A DNA stretch of 60,627 nucleotides from the NCBI GenBank assembly GCA_007693955.1, contig RECR01000101.1, forward strand, positions 1-60,627. The letters are read 5' to 3'. A program made the position numbers and the translations under genes. Below, one piece after another: positions 1 to 7,733 of this stretch. Source of the DNA: Gloeocapsa sp. DLM2.Bin57. GTDB lineage: Bacteria > Cyanobacteriota > Cyanobacteriia > Cyanobacteriales > Gloeocapsaceae. The notes below the pieces were generated by a model. It was not told where the DNA came from, ran no database searches, and saw only the letters and a program-made list of their open reading frames with translations. Position 1 is the stretch's first letter, and the number at the start of each line of letters is the position of its first letter.

Positions 1-50
1 TCTTCCTTGTCTCACCTTCGCCAGAATCTCATTGTCAAAAACCTACACCT

Positions 51-130
51 GTGAGGAGGGGGAGAGGGGGAGTGTGGGGAGAGGGAGAAAGGAATACCGT
101 TCCACCGTTCCACCGAAACCCTTTCCTCAC
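51..130. repeat. Purine-rich intergenic repeat, copy 1
   Basis: Non-coding tract dominated by GGGGAGAG-type purines, followed by the direct repeat GTTCCACC GTTCCACC. It is bounded by the short inverted arms GTGAGGA (51-57) and TCCTCAC (124-130). Read on the minus strand it gives GGAACGGTGGAACGGT and then a long pyrimidine run. The same layout recurs at 52690-52797 and, more loosely, at 32854-32970, so this looks like a dispersed intergenic repeat. No function can be assigned. Confidence 0.45.
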
Positions 131-167
131 GTTGATATTATTCCATAAAGGAGTCTTGGTAGCGACT

Positions 168-1157
168 CTACTTATTGTTAATCCTTTTTCTTATAATTAG
201 AATCAAGCAAGCAAAAACTATCCCTAAACTAGGAGATGGTTCAGAAACAACAATATGATCATTTGAACTAGTAAGGGAACTAGAAGTATAAGCTATAATA
301 GTTAAATTAGTTGGTTGCTCAGGGAAATATTTTAATGCTCCTTTGACTTGTTGACTAGATATCTCGTCAATTGCAAAATAAGGACTACTATTTCCTAATA
401 TTTCTAAAGACTCAGATCCTGGGGTTATTGCTAATAAACCTACATTGATTTCGGGGTGATTGGAACTGATCATAGGTTTAGTATTTAAGGAAAAAGATAT
501 AATTTGGTTAACGAGACTAGCTCCAATTGGTAAGGTATAAAAATAAATAACAATGGTTTCTCGGGAATAGGGAACTTGACTAGTAAACTGTGAATTAATT
601 AAGCTAGTAAATTCAAAAAAAAACACTTCCTCTTGAGGGATAAAAAAGCTCATTTGCCAACCCGATTGACCTACAATTGAACTTACAGCCACTGGATTCT
701 CTGCTAGTTTATATTGCAATTGAGAAGTTAAATTAGCCGATAATAGTTGTCGATTTTCACTTAAAATAATCTGGCTTGTTCCTGTCACTTCACCATTGAT
801 AAAATCAAGGTCTAAAGGTAAAAAAGTACTAACACCATTAGGAAGAAGTTGCTCAACAACAGGAAGATTAATCGCGTCAGGATGAGGAATAAACGTTGGT
901 CCTGTTACAAATTGAGGATCTGATGCACCAAAAAAGGTTTGCTCAGTGGTAGAAATTAAAGCAAAAGCCGAGCTAAAAACAGAGGATTCTTGGAGTTTAT
1001 GGCTAAAACTATTAGCCTCTAGTGAGCTACTAGAGTTCACAAAAGTTGCAGCTTGACTAGAAGCAATAGTTAGATAAAGAAAACTGAAAGAAACACTAAG
1101 ACATAATATTACTGGTTGAGTTAATTGTGCAAAAAAAAACACTACAGGTAACCCCAA
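168..1157 (-). CDS. Secreted PEP-CTERM-like protein, last gene of the exporter operon
   Basis: 329-residue protein of unknown function. The first ~38 residues are hydrophobic and end in SSQAA, as expected of a Sec signal peptide. The last ~25 residues read EPSPSLG, then a hydrophobic stretch, then RKR, which fits the PEP-CTERM sorting signal read by exosortases in cyanobacteria and other Gram-negatives. The middle is rich in Ser, Thr, Gln and Phe, with no catalytic motif I recognise. The start lies only 3 bp after the stop of the prolyl-isomerase gene, so it is very likely the fifth gene of the operon starting at 7002. Being an envelope-anchored partner or a cargo of the exporter is inference. 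Confidence 0.7.
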   Translation of the reverse strand: MGLPVVFFFAQLTQPVILCLSVSFSFLYLTIASSQAATFVNSSSSLEANSFSHKLQESSVFSSAFALISTTEQTFFGASDPQFVTGPTFIPHPDAINLPVVEQLLPNGVSTFLPLDLDFINGEVTGTSQIILSENRQLLSANLTSQLQYKLAENPVAVSSIVGQSGWQMSFFIPQEEVFFFEFTSLINSQFTSQVPYSRETIVIYFYTLPIGASLVNQIISFSLNTKPMISSNHPEINVGLLAITPGSESLEILGNSSPYFAIDEISSQQVKGALKYFPEQPTNLTIIAYTSSSLTSSNDHIVVSEPSPSLGIVFACLILIIRKRINNK

Positions 1158-1160
1158 AGA

Positions 1161-1910
1161 CTAATCATGGTTGTGATCAAGTTCGGGGGTGACGACTTCG
1201 ATCATGGTCATCTCCTGTCGCAACCAATTGCTAAATAACCTATTGAGAATTTGAATTCTCAACGAATCATTTAACACTGGTTGAATAATTTCCTCAACAT
1301 AGATTAATAATACTCCAGTAGGAGTAATAATTGGTCTGAGAACTTGTGGTGGTTGAGCAGCAAAAATGGCTGAACTAACTTCTGGTCTTAGGTTTTCGCG
1401 ACTAACAATACCTTTATAACCACCTAGACGTCGTAGTTGGGGGTCAGAAATATATTGATGTGCTACTTGATTAAAAGTCAGTTCATTCTCAGTGATCGAA
1501 TAATACAAATCTAAAGCTAGATCATGATCATCTAAGAACACCTCATAAATAACCGCACCGATAAAATCCTGTTGATGTTGGTAAAAAAAAGGTTCAACTT
1601 GCTCAGAAAATAAATGTTCTCTGAGTTTTTCCGCAGTAATCTGAAAGCGAATTAATTCCTCAAAATCTTCAGGAGAAATATAGTTTTCTTCCAGCCAAGA
1701 TAAAGTATCTTCGGTTTTATAGAGTTTTTTAGCAATTCGCAGGCGATCGCAACCTTGTTGTAATTCTTGTTCACTAACTTGAATTTCTAATTCTTGAGCT
1801 TTAGTCATGACAATTTCCTGTTTAACAACGTCTTCAATTAGAGAAGAAATGCTTAAAGACAGTTGTAGATACTTAATAATTTTCTTGTTGGGGATGAGAA
1901 TAATTGACAT
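1161..1910 (-). CDS. Parvulin-type peptidyl-prolyl isomerase (PpiC/SurA-like)
   Basis: About 249 residues from the ATG at 1910. A longer frame opens at 1994 but would overlap the upstream HlyD gene by 80 bp, whereas the 1910 start lies 4 bp after the HlyD stop. The N-terminal half is helical and SurA-like (a TKAQELEIQVSEQEL segment and conserved F..LI.F.I...K). The second half fits a rotamase domain: F..VA..YI.DP.....GG..G.V....L.P....AIF and then P...P.G..LI.V.E. No signal peptide is seen, so its compartment is unclear. Prolyl isomerases of this type sit beside HlyB/HlyD exporters in many cyanobacteria. A folding or maturation role for the exported peptide is inference. Confidence 0.8.
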   Translation of the reverse strand: MSIILIPNKKIIKYLQLSLSISSLIEDVVKQEIVMTKAQELEIQVSEQELQQGCDRLRIAKKLYKTEDTLSWLEENYISPEDFEELIRFQITAEKLREHLFSEQVEPFFYQHQQDFIGAVIYEVFLDDHDLALDLYYSITENELTFNQVAHQYISDPQLRRLGGYKGIVSRENLRPEVSSAIFAAQPPQVLRPIITPTGVLLIYVEEIIQPVLNDSLRIQILNRLFSNWLRQEMTMIEVVTPELDHNHD

Positions 1911-1914
1911 ATTT

Positions 1915-3414
1915 TTAGAGTTCCAGACCAGTATTTTGTAATTTTTGAAAAGGCTCAAGAATAAAATCCATAACAGAACGTTGACGCACAACAATTTCTG
2001 CTGTCGCAGTTTGACCAGGGGTGAGGACTATTTGACCATTTTTATGGTTAATGTAGGGATGATCAATAACTATTTCTAGCTCAAAAACCTTGACTGTACC
2101 TTGAATTGTTTCTTGAATTTTTGAAGTAGGAGCAATCCAGCTAACCTCTCCTTCTACTACTCCATAATCTTGAAAAGGATAAGCATCAAATTTTAATTTG
2201 ACAGTTTGTCCTAACTTAATAAAGCCACTATCAGCAGCTGGTATTTCAGCCCTAAGAATCAAAGGACTATTTTGAGGAGCAATACTCGCAAATAATTCCC
2301 CAGTTTGAATGACAGAGCCTGGTTCTTTAACGGGTAAATTAAAAATTACTCCCTCTATAGGTGAGCGAAAAATATATTGTTCTAGTTGTTTTTCTAGAGA
2401 AAATATATTAGCTTTGGTTTCGTCAATATTAGCCCTAAGACTAGTTAAATCTCCTTCGGTTTTTTTGATTTGTTCAGTAATTTTAGCTAAAGCCAATTGA
2501 TTAGCATAAATAAGACTTTGATAACTTTGTTGTTCTTGGGCTAAAATCAGACGAGCTTCTTCAATTTTGGCTGTAGCTTCTTGCTCCATGATTTGATAGC
2601 TATTTTCTTGTTCTTTGTAGTAAATTTCTGCTTGTTCTACCTCTAATTTAGTTTGTTCTACTTCCTGTTGTCTTTCTTTTTCAGACTGGATAGTATCTTG
2701 TAAATGTTCAAATGGTAAAACTCCATTATCGAAAGCTTCTTGATAACGGGGAATTTTTTCTTGAGCTGTTTCTAATCTAATTAAAGCTGATTGATAGTTA
2801 GTGAGTTTAACTTCTACAGCGTTTCTAGCTTGTTGTAGTTGCTTCTCTCTTTCTAGTTTAGCTAATTCAAAGTTAGCGATTAAAGAATCTATTTGTTCTT
2901 GTGCTTGTTGAAGTTTTGTTTGTTTTTCTAATTCTTGAGCTTGGTTTTGTTGTACTTGAGTTTGATAAGTAATCTGCAGTTGATTCTGAAGATTGACTAA
3001 TTGTAAAAATTGTTCGTTTTGGCTCTGTAATTTTTGCTGAGTTTTAGCCAAATCGTTATTAAGTAAATCCCTATCACATTCACCTAGGATTTGATTAAAA
3101 CTAACGTATTCTCCCTCTTGTTTAGGAATAGAAACTAAAGTACAGACAATGGGAGAATCTAGTTCAATCGGTCTATTTTTAGGTTCAAGTCTGCCTTGGG
3201 CTGTACCTGTTTCATCTACTTTAGCTAGCATAGCCCAAGGGACAAGAATACTAGTAAAGAGGATAAAAGCATACAATAAACCTCTTGTCCAGGGACGTGG
3301 TAAACCTTCTAAAAACTCTAGAGTACTATCAGACCAAATCTCTCTTGTAGGCTCTGATACTAGAGAAGAAGTATCTGGAGCTTTCTTTGGGGAATTAACT
3401 ATTTCAGAAGTCAT
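1915..3414 (-). CDS. HlyD-family membrane fusion protein of a C39 ABC exporter
   Basis: 499-residue periplasmic adaptor. A cytoplasmic N-tail of ~43 residues is followed by one transmembrane helix at about 44-64. The first half of a lipoyl/barrel region comes next (GTAQGRLEPKNRPIEL). A very long Gln/Glu-rich coiled coil spans roughly 115-345, and the second half of the barrel follows (FRSPIEGVIFNLPVKEPGSV, then a beta domain ending TPGQTATAEIVV). This is the standard HlyD arrangement linking an inner-membrane ABC exporter to an outer-membrane channel. The gene starts 14 bp after the exporter stop. No TolC-like gene is present, so a channel encoded elsewhere would be needed. Confidence 0.9.
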   Translation of the reverse strand: MTSEIVNSPKKAPDTSSLVSEPTREIWSDSTLEFLEGLPRPWTRGLLYAFILFTSILVPWAMLAKVDETGTAQGRLEPKNRPIELDSPIVCTLVSIPKQEGEYVSFNQILGECDRDLLNNDLAKTQQKLQSQNEQFLQLVNLQNQLQITYQTQVQQNQAQELEKQTKLQQAQEQIDSLIANFELAKLEREKQLQQARNAVEVKLTNYQSALIRLETAQEKIPRYQEAFDNGVLPFEHLQDTIQSEKERQQEVEQTKLEVEQAEIYYKEQENSYQIMEQEATAKIEEARLILAQEQQSYQSLIYANQLALAKITEQIKKTEGDLTSLRANIDETKANIFSLEKQLEQYIFRSPIEGVIFNLPVKEPGSVIQTGELFASIAPQNSPLILRAEIPAADSGFIKLGQTVKLKFDAYPFQDYGVVEGEVSWIAPTSKIQETIQGTVKVFELEIVIDHPYINHKNGQIVLTPGQTATAEIVVRQRSVMDFILEPFQKLQNTGLEL

Positions 3415-3428
3415 GATTAAATCACCTT

Positions 3429-6407
3429 TTAAACGTTAGCGAGTTGTCTTTGATAGAGATGGAAATAAATACCCTGTTTGCTCATTAATTCCCCATGAGT
3501 GCCTTGTTCAGCTAAAATACCTTCATTGAGAACCAAAATGAGATTAGCGTGGCGTATAGTTGAGAGACGATGAGCAATAATAATGGTGGTATGATGTTCG
3601 CGAATTTTCTCTAAATTGACTTGAATGACTGCTTCTGATTCCGCGTCTAAATGACTAGTAGCTTCATCAAAAATTAGTACGGGAGGATTTCCTAACAAAG
3701 CACGAGCGATGGCAATTCTCTGACGTTGTCCACCTGATAATAAGCCACCACTTTCACCAATATTAGTGTCATAACCTTGTGGTAATTTTTTGATAAAAGA
3801 ATGTGCTCCCGCTTTAGTAGCGGCTTCTATAATCTCAGCATGAGTGGCTTCAGGACGTCCGAGAGCGATATTTTCTTCAATAGTACTACCAAAGAGAAAA
3901 GTATCTTGGTCAACCACTCCTATATGTTGACGTAGAGATTGTAAGGCTATTTCCTGAAGATCATAACCATCAATCAAGATTTTCCCTTTCGTTGGAGAAT
4001 ATAGCCCTAGGATTAACTTAGCGATCGTACTTTTTCCTGAGCCACTGTAACCAACCAAGGCGACGGTTTGACCTGGTTTAATCTCAAAGTTAATATTTTC
4101 GAGAACATTAAACTTATTTTCCAGGTGATAGCGAAAGGTTACCTGTTCAAAGCGAATATGACCTTGAATCGAGGGTAAATTCTGACGAGATTGATTTTCT
4201 AGATCTTGTTCGGGATCAGTATCAAAAATATCATTGATTCTTTCTACCGCAATAGTCACCTCTTGGAACTCATTCCATAATCCTGATAATCGCTGAAAAG
4301 GACTAATCACATTACCTACTAGCATATTGAAAGCCACTAACTGTCCAATAGTCATCTCATTTTGAATTACTAACCAAGCTCCATAGGAGAGTAAAGCGGT
4401 GGTTGAGAAGGTTTGTAAAGCTCCACTGAGTATTTGCAGTTTGTTGCCAATGATTTGAGAGTCAAACCGTTTTTTGACCAGTTTGTTTAATAGTTTTTCC
4501 CATTCCCAACGCACTGTATGTTCAACAGCCATTGATTTAATGGTGCGAATTCCTGTCAAAACTTGGATGAGATAACTACTCTCAGCTGCTCCTGCTTTAA
4601 ACATTTGACGTGATATGTTTTTCAGTATGGGAGTAGCTAACAAAGTTAGTAAGACTAAAGGGGGAACAGTCATTAACACTAGTAATGAGAGTTTAGCACT
4701 GTACCAAAACATCACCGCGATATAGACAAACACGGTAAGTAAATCCAGGATAATTGAAAGGGTTTCTCCTGTGAGAAAGCGTTGAATTTTAGTATTTTCT
4801 TGTACCCTAGCGATGATATCTCCTACGTAACGGGATTCAAAAAAGGATAAGGGGAGACGAAGGGTGTGACGAATAAAACCAACGATCAACGCTACGTCTA
4901 AACGATTGGCGGTATGTTCTAACAGATATTGGCGTAAACCACTCATGATTACCTTAAATAAGCCAAAAATCAGTAATCCTGAGCCTATTGCTACTAAGGT
5001 ACTAGTACTCCGCTGCACTACGACTCGGTCCAATAGTAATTGCGTAAAAACAGGAGTGATTAAGCCAAATAACTGTATAAACAACGAAGCAATAAATATC
5101 TCTGTTAAGATCCACCAATGGGGTTTGAGTAAGGTAAAAAATCGCCACAAAGATGATTTATCATTAACTGTTTTCTCTAGCTTGAGGGTAGGTTCAAGTA
5201 ATAATACGTAACCAGTCCAACCCGCTTGAAACTCTTTATAACTCAGGACTCGTTGTCCTTGAGCGGGATCGCCAATAATTACTTTTTTAGGGGTAATTTC
5301 ATAGACGACTAGATAATGATTTCCCTCCCAATGGGCGATCGCAGGTAGTGTTTGTTCTGCTAATTTATCTAGGGTAGCTTGTCGTGGTTTAGTTGTAAAA
5401 CCAATACCTTCTGCTGCTCTAGCTAAACTCCCCAAAGATGCTCCTTCTCTACCGACGTTGGTCATATCCCTGAGACGATTGAGGCTAAATTGTTTACCAT
5501 AGTAACGACTCACCATGACTAAACAAGCTGCCCCACAATCTGTAATACTCTGTTGATAGTAAATGGGATATTTTTTAAAGGTTTTTTGCCACCAATGAGC
5601 TAGTTTTTGCTTAGAGAGAGGAAAATAATCCTTAACTGTTGCTTGGGAAGATGGTTGACGAATTGTAACAGGTTTGGGTACTTGATGAGGAATTGTTCCT
5701 AGTGATGGTATGATAGTTAAGGCTTTAAGCCAATTTGTTTGATTTAATGTATATAACTCAGTGAAAGTTTTAACGCGCCAATGTTCAGTATTTGGTGAAG
5801 GGATCTCAATCATTCCCCCTGTTAATCTCTTTCCTGAGTTATTTTCTAATTCTCCTTGACGGATTAACCAAAAAGCCGATTTTTTCTGTAACTGTGCTGA
5901 TACATCACCTTCAACCAGTGTATGTCGCTCTAATAAGGGGACAATTTCCTTGAGTTGTAATTTTTGTTGATGATCAAGCTGAACTACTCTACACCAAAGA
6001 ATCAATAAATCTTTCAACATTGCTTGTTGATGGAGATTTTTACTAATCTGAGGATATTTCGCTATCAAGGTTTCTAGTAAATCTGCTCCGAGATAATATA
6101 ACTTTAATCTACTAGAGGCTTTGACTGAATAGTCTTGAAAATTATCTTCTCTAAACAGACTTGCTTCACCAAAACAAGAACCAGGTTTCAAGGTTAATAA
6201 TAGGTTATCACCATCAAAAAGAATCCTAGCTTGACCTTCAACTATAATGAATAGTCCTGTTTGAGGATTAGATGAGTTCCAACATAATTGATAAGGGGTT
6301 GGTTCTAGGGTTTCAATCTTAGTTAAACATTGCTCATAGTCTATAGGTGACAGTTGAAACCCAAATAATTCAGACAAGTCTTTGAGAGACAGTAAAGATG
6401 GCATCAT
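3429..6407 (-). CDS. C39 peptidase-containing ABC exporter with N-terminal cyclic-nucleotide-binding-like domain
   Basis: 992-residue one-piece exporter. Residues ~30-115 form a cNMP-binding-type fold (LFIIVEGQARIL, then PGSCFGEASLF). A second, more degenerate copy may follow (~160-215). The C39 peptidase (~283-410) has the catalytic Cys291 in TDCGAAC, the His in HWEGNHYLVV and the Asp in IGDPAQG. Six transmembrane helices span ~425-720. The nucleotide-binding domain has Walker A GYSGSGKST (Lys792), signature LSGGQRQ, Walker B VLIFDEATS and H-loop IIAHR. C39 exporters remove double-glycine leaders while exporting the peptide. All active residues look intact. It lies second in a five-gene operon. 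The small GG-leader protein at 7382 is the obvious candidate substrate. Confidence 0.93.
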   Translation of the reverse strand: MMPSLLSLKDLSELFGFQLSPIDYEQCLTKIETLEPTPYQLCWNSSNPQTGLFIIVEGQARILFDGDNLLLTLKPGSCFGEASLFREDNFQDYSVKASSRLKLYYLGADLLETLIAKYPQISKNLHQQAMLKDLLILWCRVVQLDHQQKLQLKEIVPLLERHTLVEGDVSAQLQKKSAFWLIRQGELENNSGKRLTGGMIEIPSPNTEHWRVKTFTELYTLNQTNWLKALTIIPSLGTIPHQVPKPVTIRQPSSQATVKDYFPLSKQKLAHWWQKTFKKYPIYYQQSITDCGAACLVMVSRYYGKQFSLNRLRDMTNVGREGASLGSLARAAEGIGFTTKPRQATLDKLAEQTLPAIAHWEGNHYLVVYEITPKKVIIGDPAQGQRVLSYKEFQAGWTGYVLLLEPTLKLEKTVNDKSSLWRFFTLLKPHWWILTEIFIASLFIQLFGLITPVFTQLLLDRVVVQRSTSTLVAIGSGLLIFGLFKVIMSGLRQYLLEHTANRLDVALIVGFIRHTLRLPLSFFESRYVGDIIARVQENTKIQRFLTGETLSIILDLLTVFVYIAVMFWYSAKLSLLVLMTVPPLVLLTLLATPILKNISRQMFKAGAAESSYLIQVLTGIRTIKSMAVEHTVRWEWEKLLNKLVKKRFDSQIIGNKLQILSGALQTFSTTALLSYGAWLVIQNEMTIGQLVAFNMLVGNVISPFQRLSGLWNEFQEVTIAVERINDIFDTDPEQDLENQSRQNLPSIQGHIRFEQVTFRYHLENKFNVLENINFEIKPGQTVALVGYSGSGKSTIAKLILGLYSPTKGKILIDGYDLQEIALQSLRQHIGVVDQDTFLFGSTIEENIALGRPEATHAEIIEAATKAGAHSFIKKLPQGYDTNIGESGGLLSGGQRQRIAIARALLGNPPVLIFDEATSHLDAESEAVIQVNLEKIREHHTTIIIAHRLSTIRHANLILVLNEGILAEQGTHGELMSKQGIYFHLYQRQLANV

Positions 6408-6423
6408 AACTGTTGTTCAATCC

Positions 6424-7002
6424 TTAATTGATTTCTAAATCTCTAATCACTATTCCACCAGGAGTACAAATACTTGGGGGAGGAGTGACATGATTGTCTT
6501 TTAAAGATAAATTCAGGCTTTTTAACAAACGATTAAGATGACGAGGAGAGATCTCAATAGCAAATTCTTGAGCTAAATGTTTACTTAGAGATTGTCCCGT
6601 CCAACGATTAAAAGAATAGCCATAGTTTTTCGGACCATTAGCTATTAATTCCGTCAAACGAGCTAAGTAAGCTTCATTGACTTTTCTGGGACGACCGATT
6701 AATCTTTCACCCCAAAGATGGGCTAAACCTATTCTTGCCATTGTCATCCAATAGCGAGCGGTATCGGGAGCACATTGTAAAGTCTTACATATAGTTGTTT
6801 GAGCAAATCCTTCATCAGCTAAAAGCATTATTTCAATTCTTTGACGATATGCTTTACGATGCTCTTTTTTAAGGCTTTCTTTAAGAAAATTTCGTTGAAA
6901 ATCCGTTAAATACTTGCCATTAATCGATGGATATCTATTTCTCTTGCCCGTATCTTGATTATCCTGAGACATCTTCTCATCACAAGCTTTTTGTAACATC
7001 AT
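6424..7002 (-). CDS. IS630-type helix-turn-helix protein without DDE domain, first gene of exporter operon
   Basis: 192 residues. The front part matches the N-terminal DNA-binding region of IS630-family transposases: one HTH (DEGFAQTTICKTLQCAPDTARYW), the linker GRPRKV, and a winged HTH (GYSFNRWTGQSLSKHLAQEF, then SPRHLNRLLKSLNLS). The protein stops just where the DDE nuclease would begin and ends in a ~25-residue tail containing PPPSICTPGG. There is no transposase remainder, inverted repeat or target duplication nearby. It starts a tight operon with the exporter (16-bp gap), so a domesticated regulator is more likely than a dead transposase; that is inference. ATG at 7002 is used; 6999 and 6972 are alternatives. 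Confidence 0.7.
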   Translation of the reverse strand: MMLQKACDEKMSQDNQDTGKRNRYPSINGKYLTDFQRNFLKESLKKEHRKAYRQRIEIMLLADEGFAQTTICKTLQCAPDTARYWMTMARIGLAHLWGERLIGRPRKVNEAYLARLTELIANGPKNYGYSFNRWTGQSLSKHLAQEFAIEISPRHLNRLLKSLNLSLKDNHVTPPPSICTPGGIVIRDLEIN

Positions 7003-7044
7003 GATATTAATACCATTTAATTGTTTTGCTAGGCATGTAACTGT

Positions 7045-7073
7045 ATTGTAAAGAGAAAATAATTTAATGTCAA
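7045..7073 (-). promoter_or_regulatory. Sigma-70-type promoter of the exporter operon
   Basis: On the minus strand TTGACA (7073-7068) is separated by exactly 17 bp from TACAAT (7050-7045). That is near-consensus, and it lies about 40 bp upstream of the HTH gene start at 7002. It is the only strong promoter seen ahead of the five-gene run. Confidence 0.7.
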
Positions 7074-7298
7074 CTAGATTAAAATTAAGTTTTGCTACAA
7101 ATAAAAAAAAGACATAAAACTAGTTATTGTGTCTAAAAAATAGCCCTTATTTGCTAAACCAATAGTAATAATATGACATAGAAAAATAACAAGAGTTAAC
7201 ACCTAAACCCTAACTCAACAAGATTGTTTTATTTTCTATTACCTCTAATTTAGAGACATAATTAAAGTGTTTTAGCGAAAAAAAGATTGATTTACTAC
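7074..7298. other. AT-rich divergent regulatory spacer
   Basis: Central part of the 379-bp gap between the exporter operon (minus) and the double-glycine peptide gene (plus). No open frame with a believable start was seen. It is AT-rich with runs of A and T, and it is flanked by outward-facing promoters on both sides. This is the natural place for operators shared by the two transcription units. I see no clear long palindrome. Confidence 0.5.
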
Positions 7299-7327
7299 TT
7301 GACAGCTCAAGATGAAAAATATAAAGT
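7299..7327 (+). promoter_or_regulatory. Candidate promoter of the GG-leader peptide gene
   Basis: Consensus TTGACA at 7299-7304. A 17-bp spacer leads to TAAAGT (7322-7327); the overlapping TATAAA at 7320-7325 is an alternative with a short 15-bp spacer. The predicted transcript would have a leader of about 50 nt and then a strong AGGAG ribosome-binding site at 7368-7372, 9 nt before the ATG. Confidence 0.5.
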
Positions 7328-7381
7328 TGAACTGTGAGAAATCACCTTAGTTTTCCTGAACAAATTTAGGAGTTTAAATCA

Positions 7382-7684
7382 ATGACTATTGCAATTAGAA
7401 ATATCGAAGTTAGTTATATCACCGAAGTAGAAAACACTTCTGCTATTATTGGTGGAGCTTTAATCGAAAACTTTGTTGGCTTTGCTAACCCCATGACCTC
7501 TATCGTTTTCACTCCTGTTGGTGGTAACTATCCCAACGTATTAGAAGCGTTAGAATTATCTATCGACTATGCAGGTCGCAATGGTTTTGTTAGTGAAGTT
7601 TTACATGGTGGTAGTTTTGGTTTCTTAGCTACACAAGCTGCTTTCATTCCTTTAAGTCTCTTACAACAAGCAGCTGGAGCATAG
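7382..7684 (+). CDS. Small double-glycine-leader protein, predicted cargo of the C39 exporter
   Basis: 100 residues. The first 25 look like a C39-type leader ending EVENTSAIIGG, with a hydrophobic residue two before the GG (Gly24-Gly25), which predicts a mature 75-residue peptide starting ALIENF. The mature part has no Cys and is rich in Ala, Gly, Phe and Leu, so it looks unmodified rather than lanthipeptide-like. Two internal GG pairs (47-48 and 76-77) lack a leader-like context. It has its own promoter, a strong AGGAG site and a terminator just after the stop. Small GG proteins exported by C39 transporters are known in cyanobacteria, for example the EbfG biofilm proteins of Synechococcus elongatus. 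I recognise no close family, and its function is unknown. Confidence 0.8.
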   Translation: MTIAIRNIEVSYITEVENTSAIIGGALIENFVGFANPMTSIVFTPVGGNYPNVLEALELSIDYAGRNGFVSEVLHGGSFGFLATQAAFIPLSLLQQAAGA

Positions 7685-7733
7685 ACCGATTACTTAGCTT
7701 TGCGTCATTAGAATAGTTAAATAATGAAAATTT

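Noticed and set aside
2309-2500. Plus-strand frames inside the HlyD and exporter genes
   Set aside because: They are antisense shadows of strongly conserved minus-strand proteins with no motif of their own.
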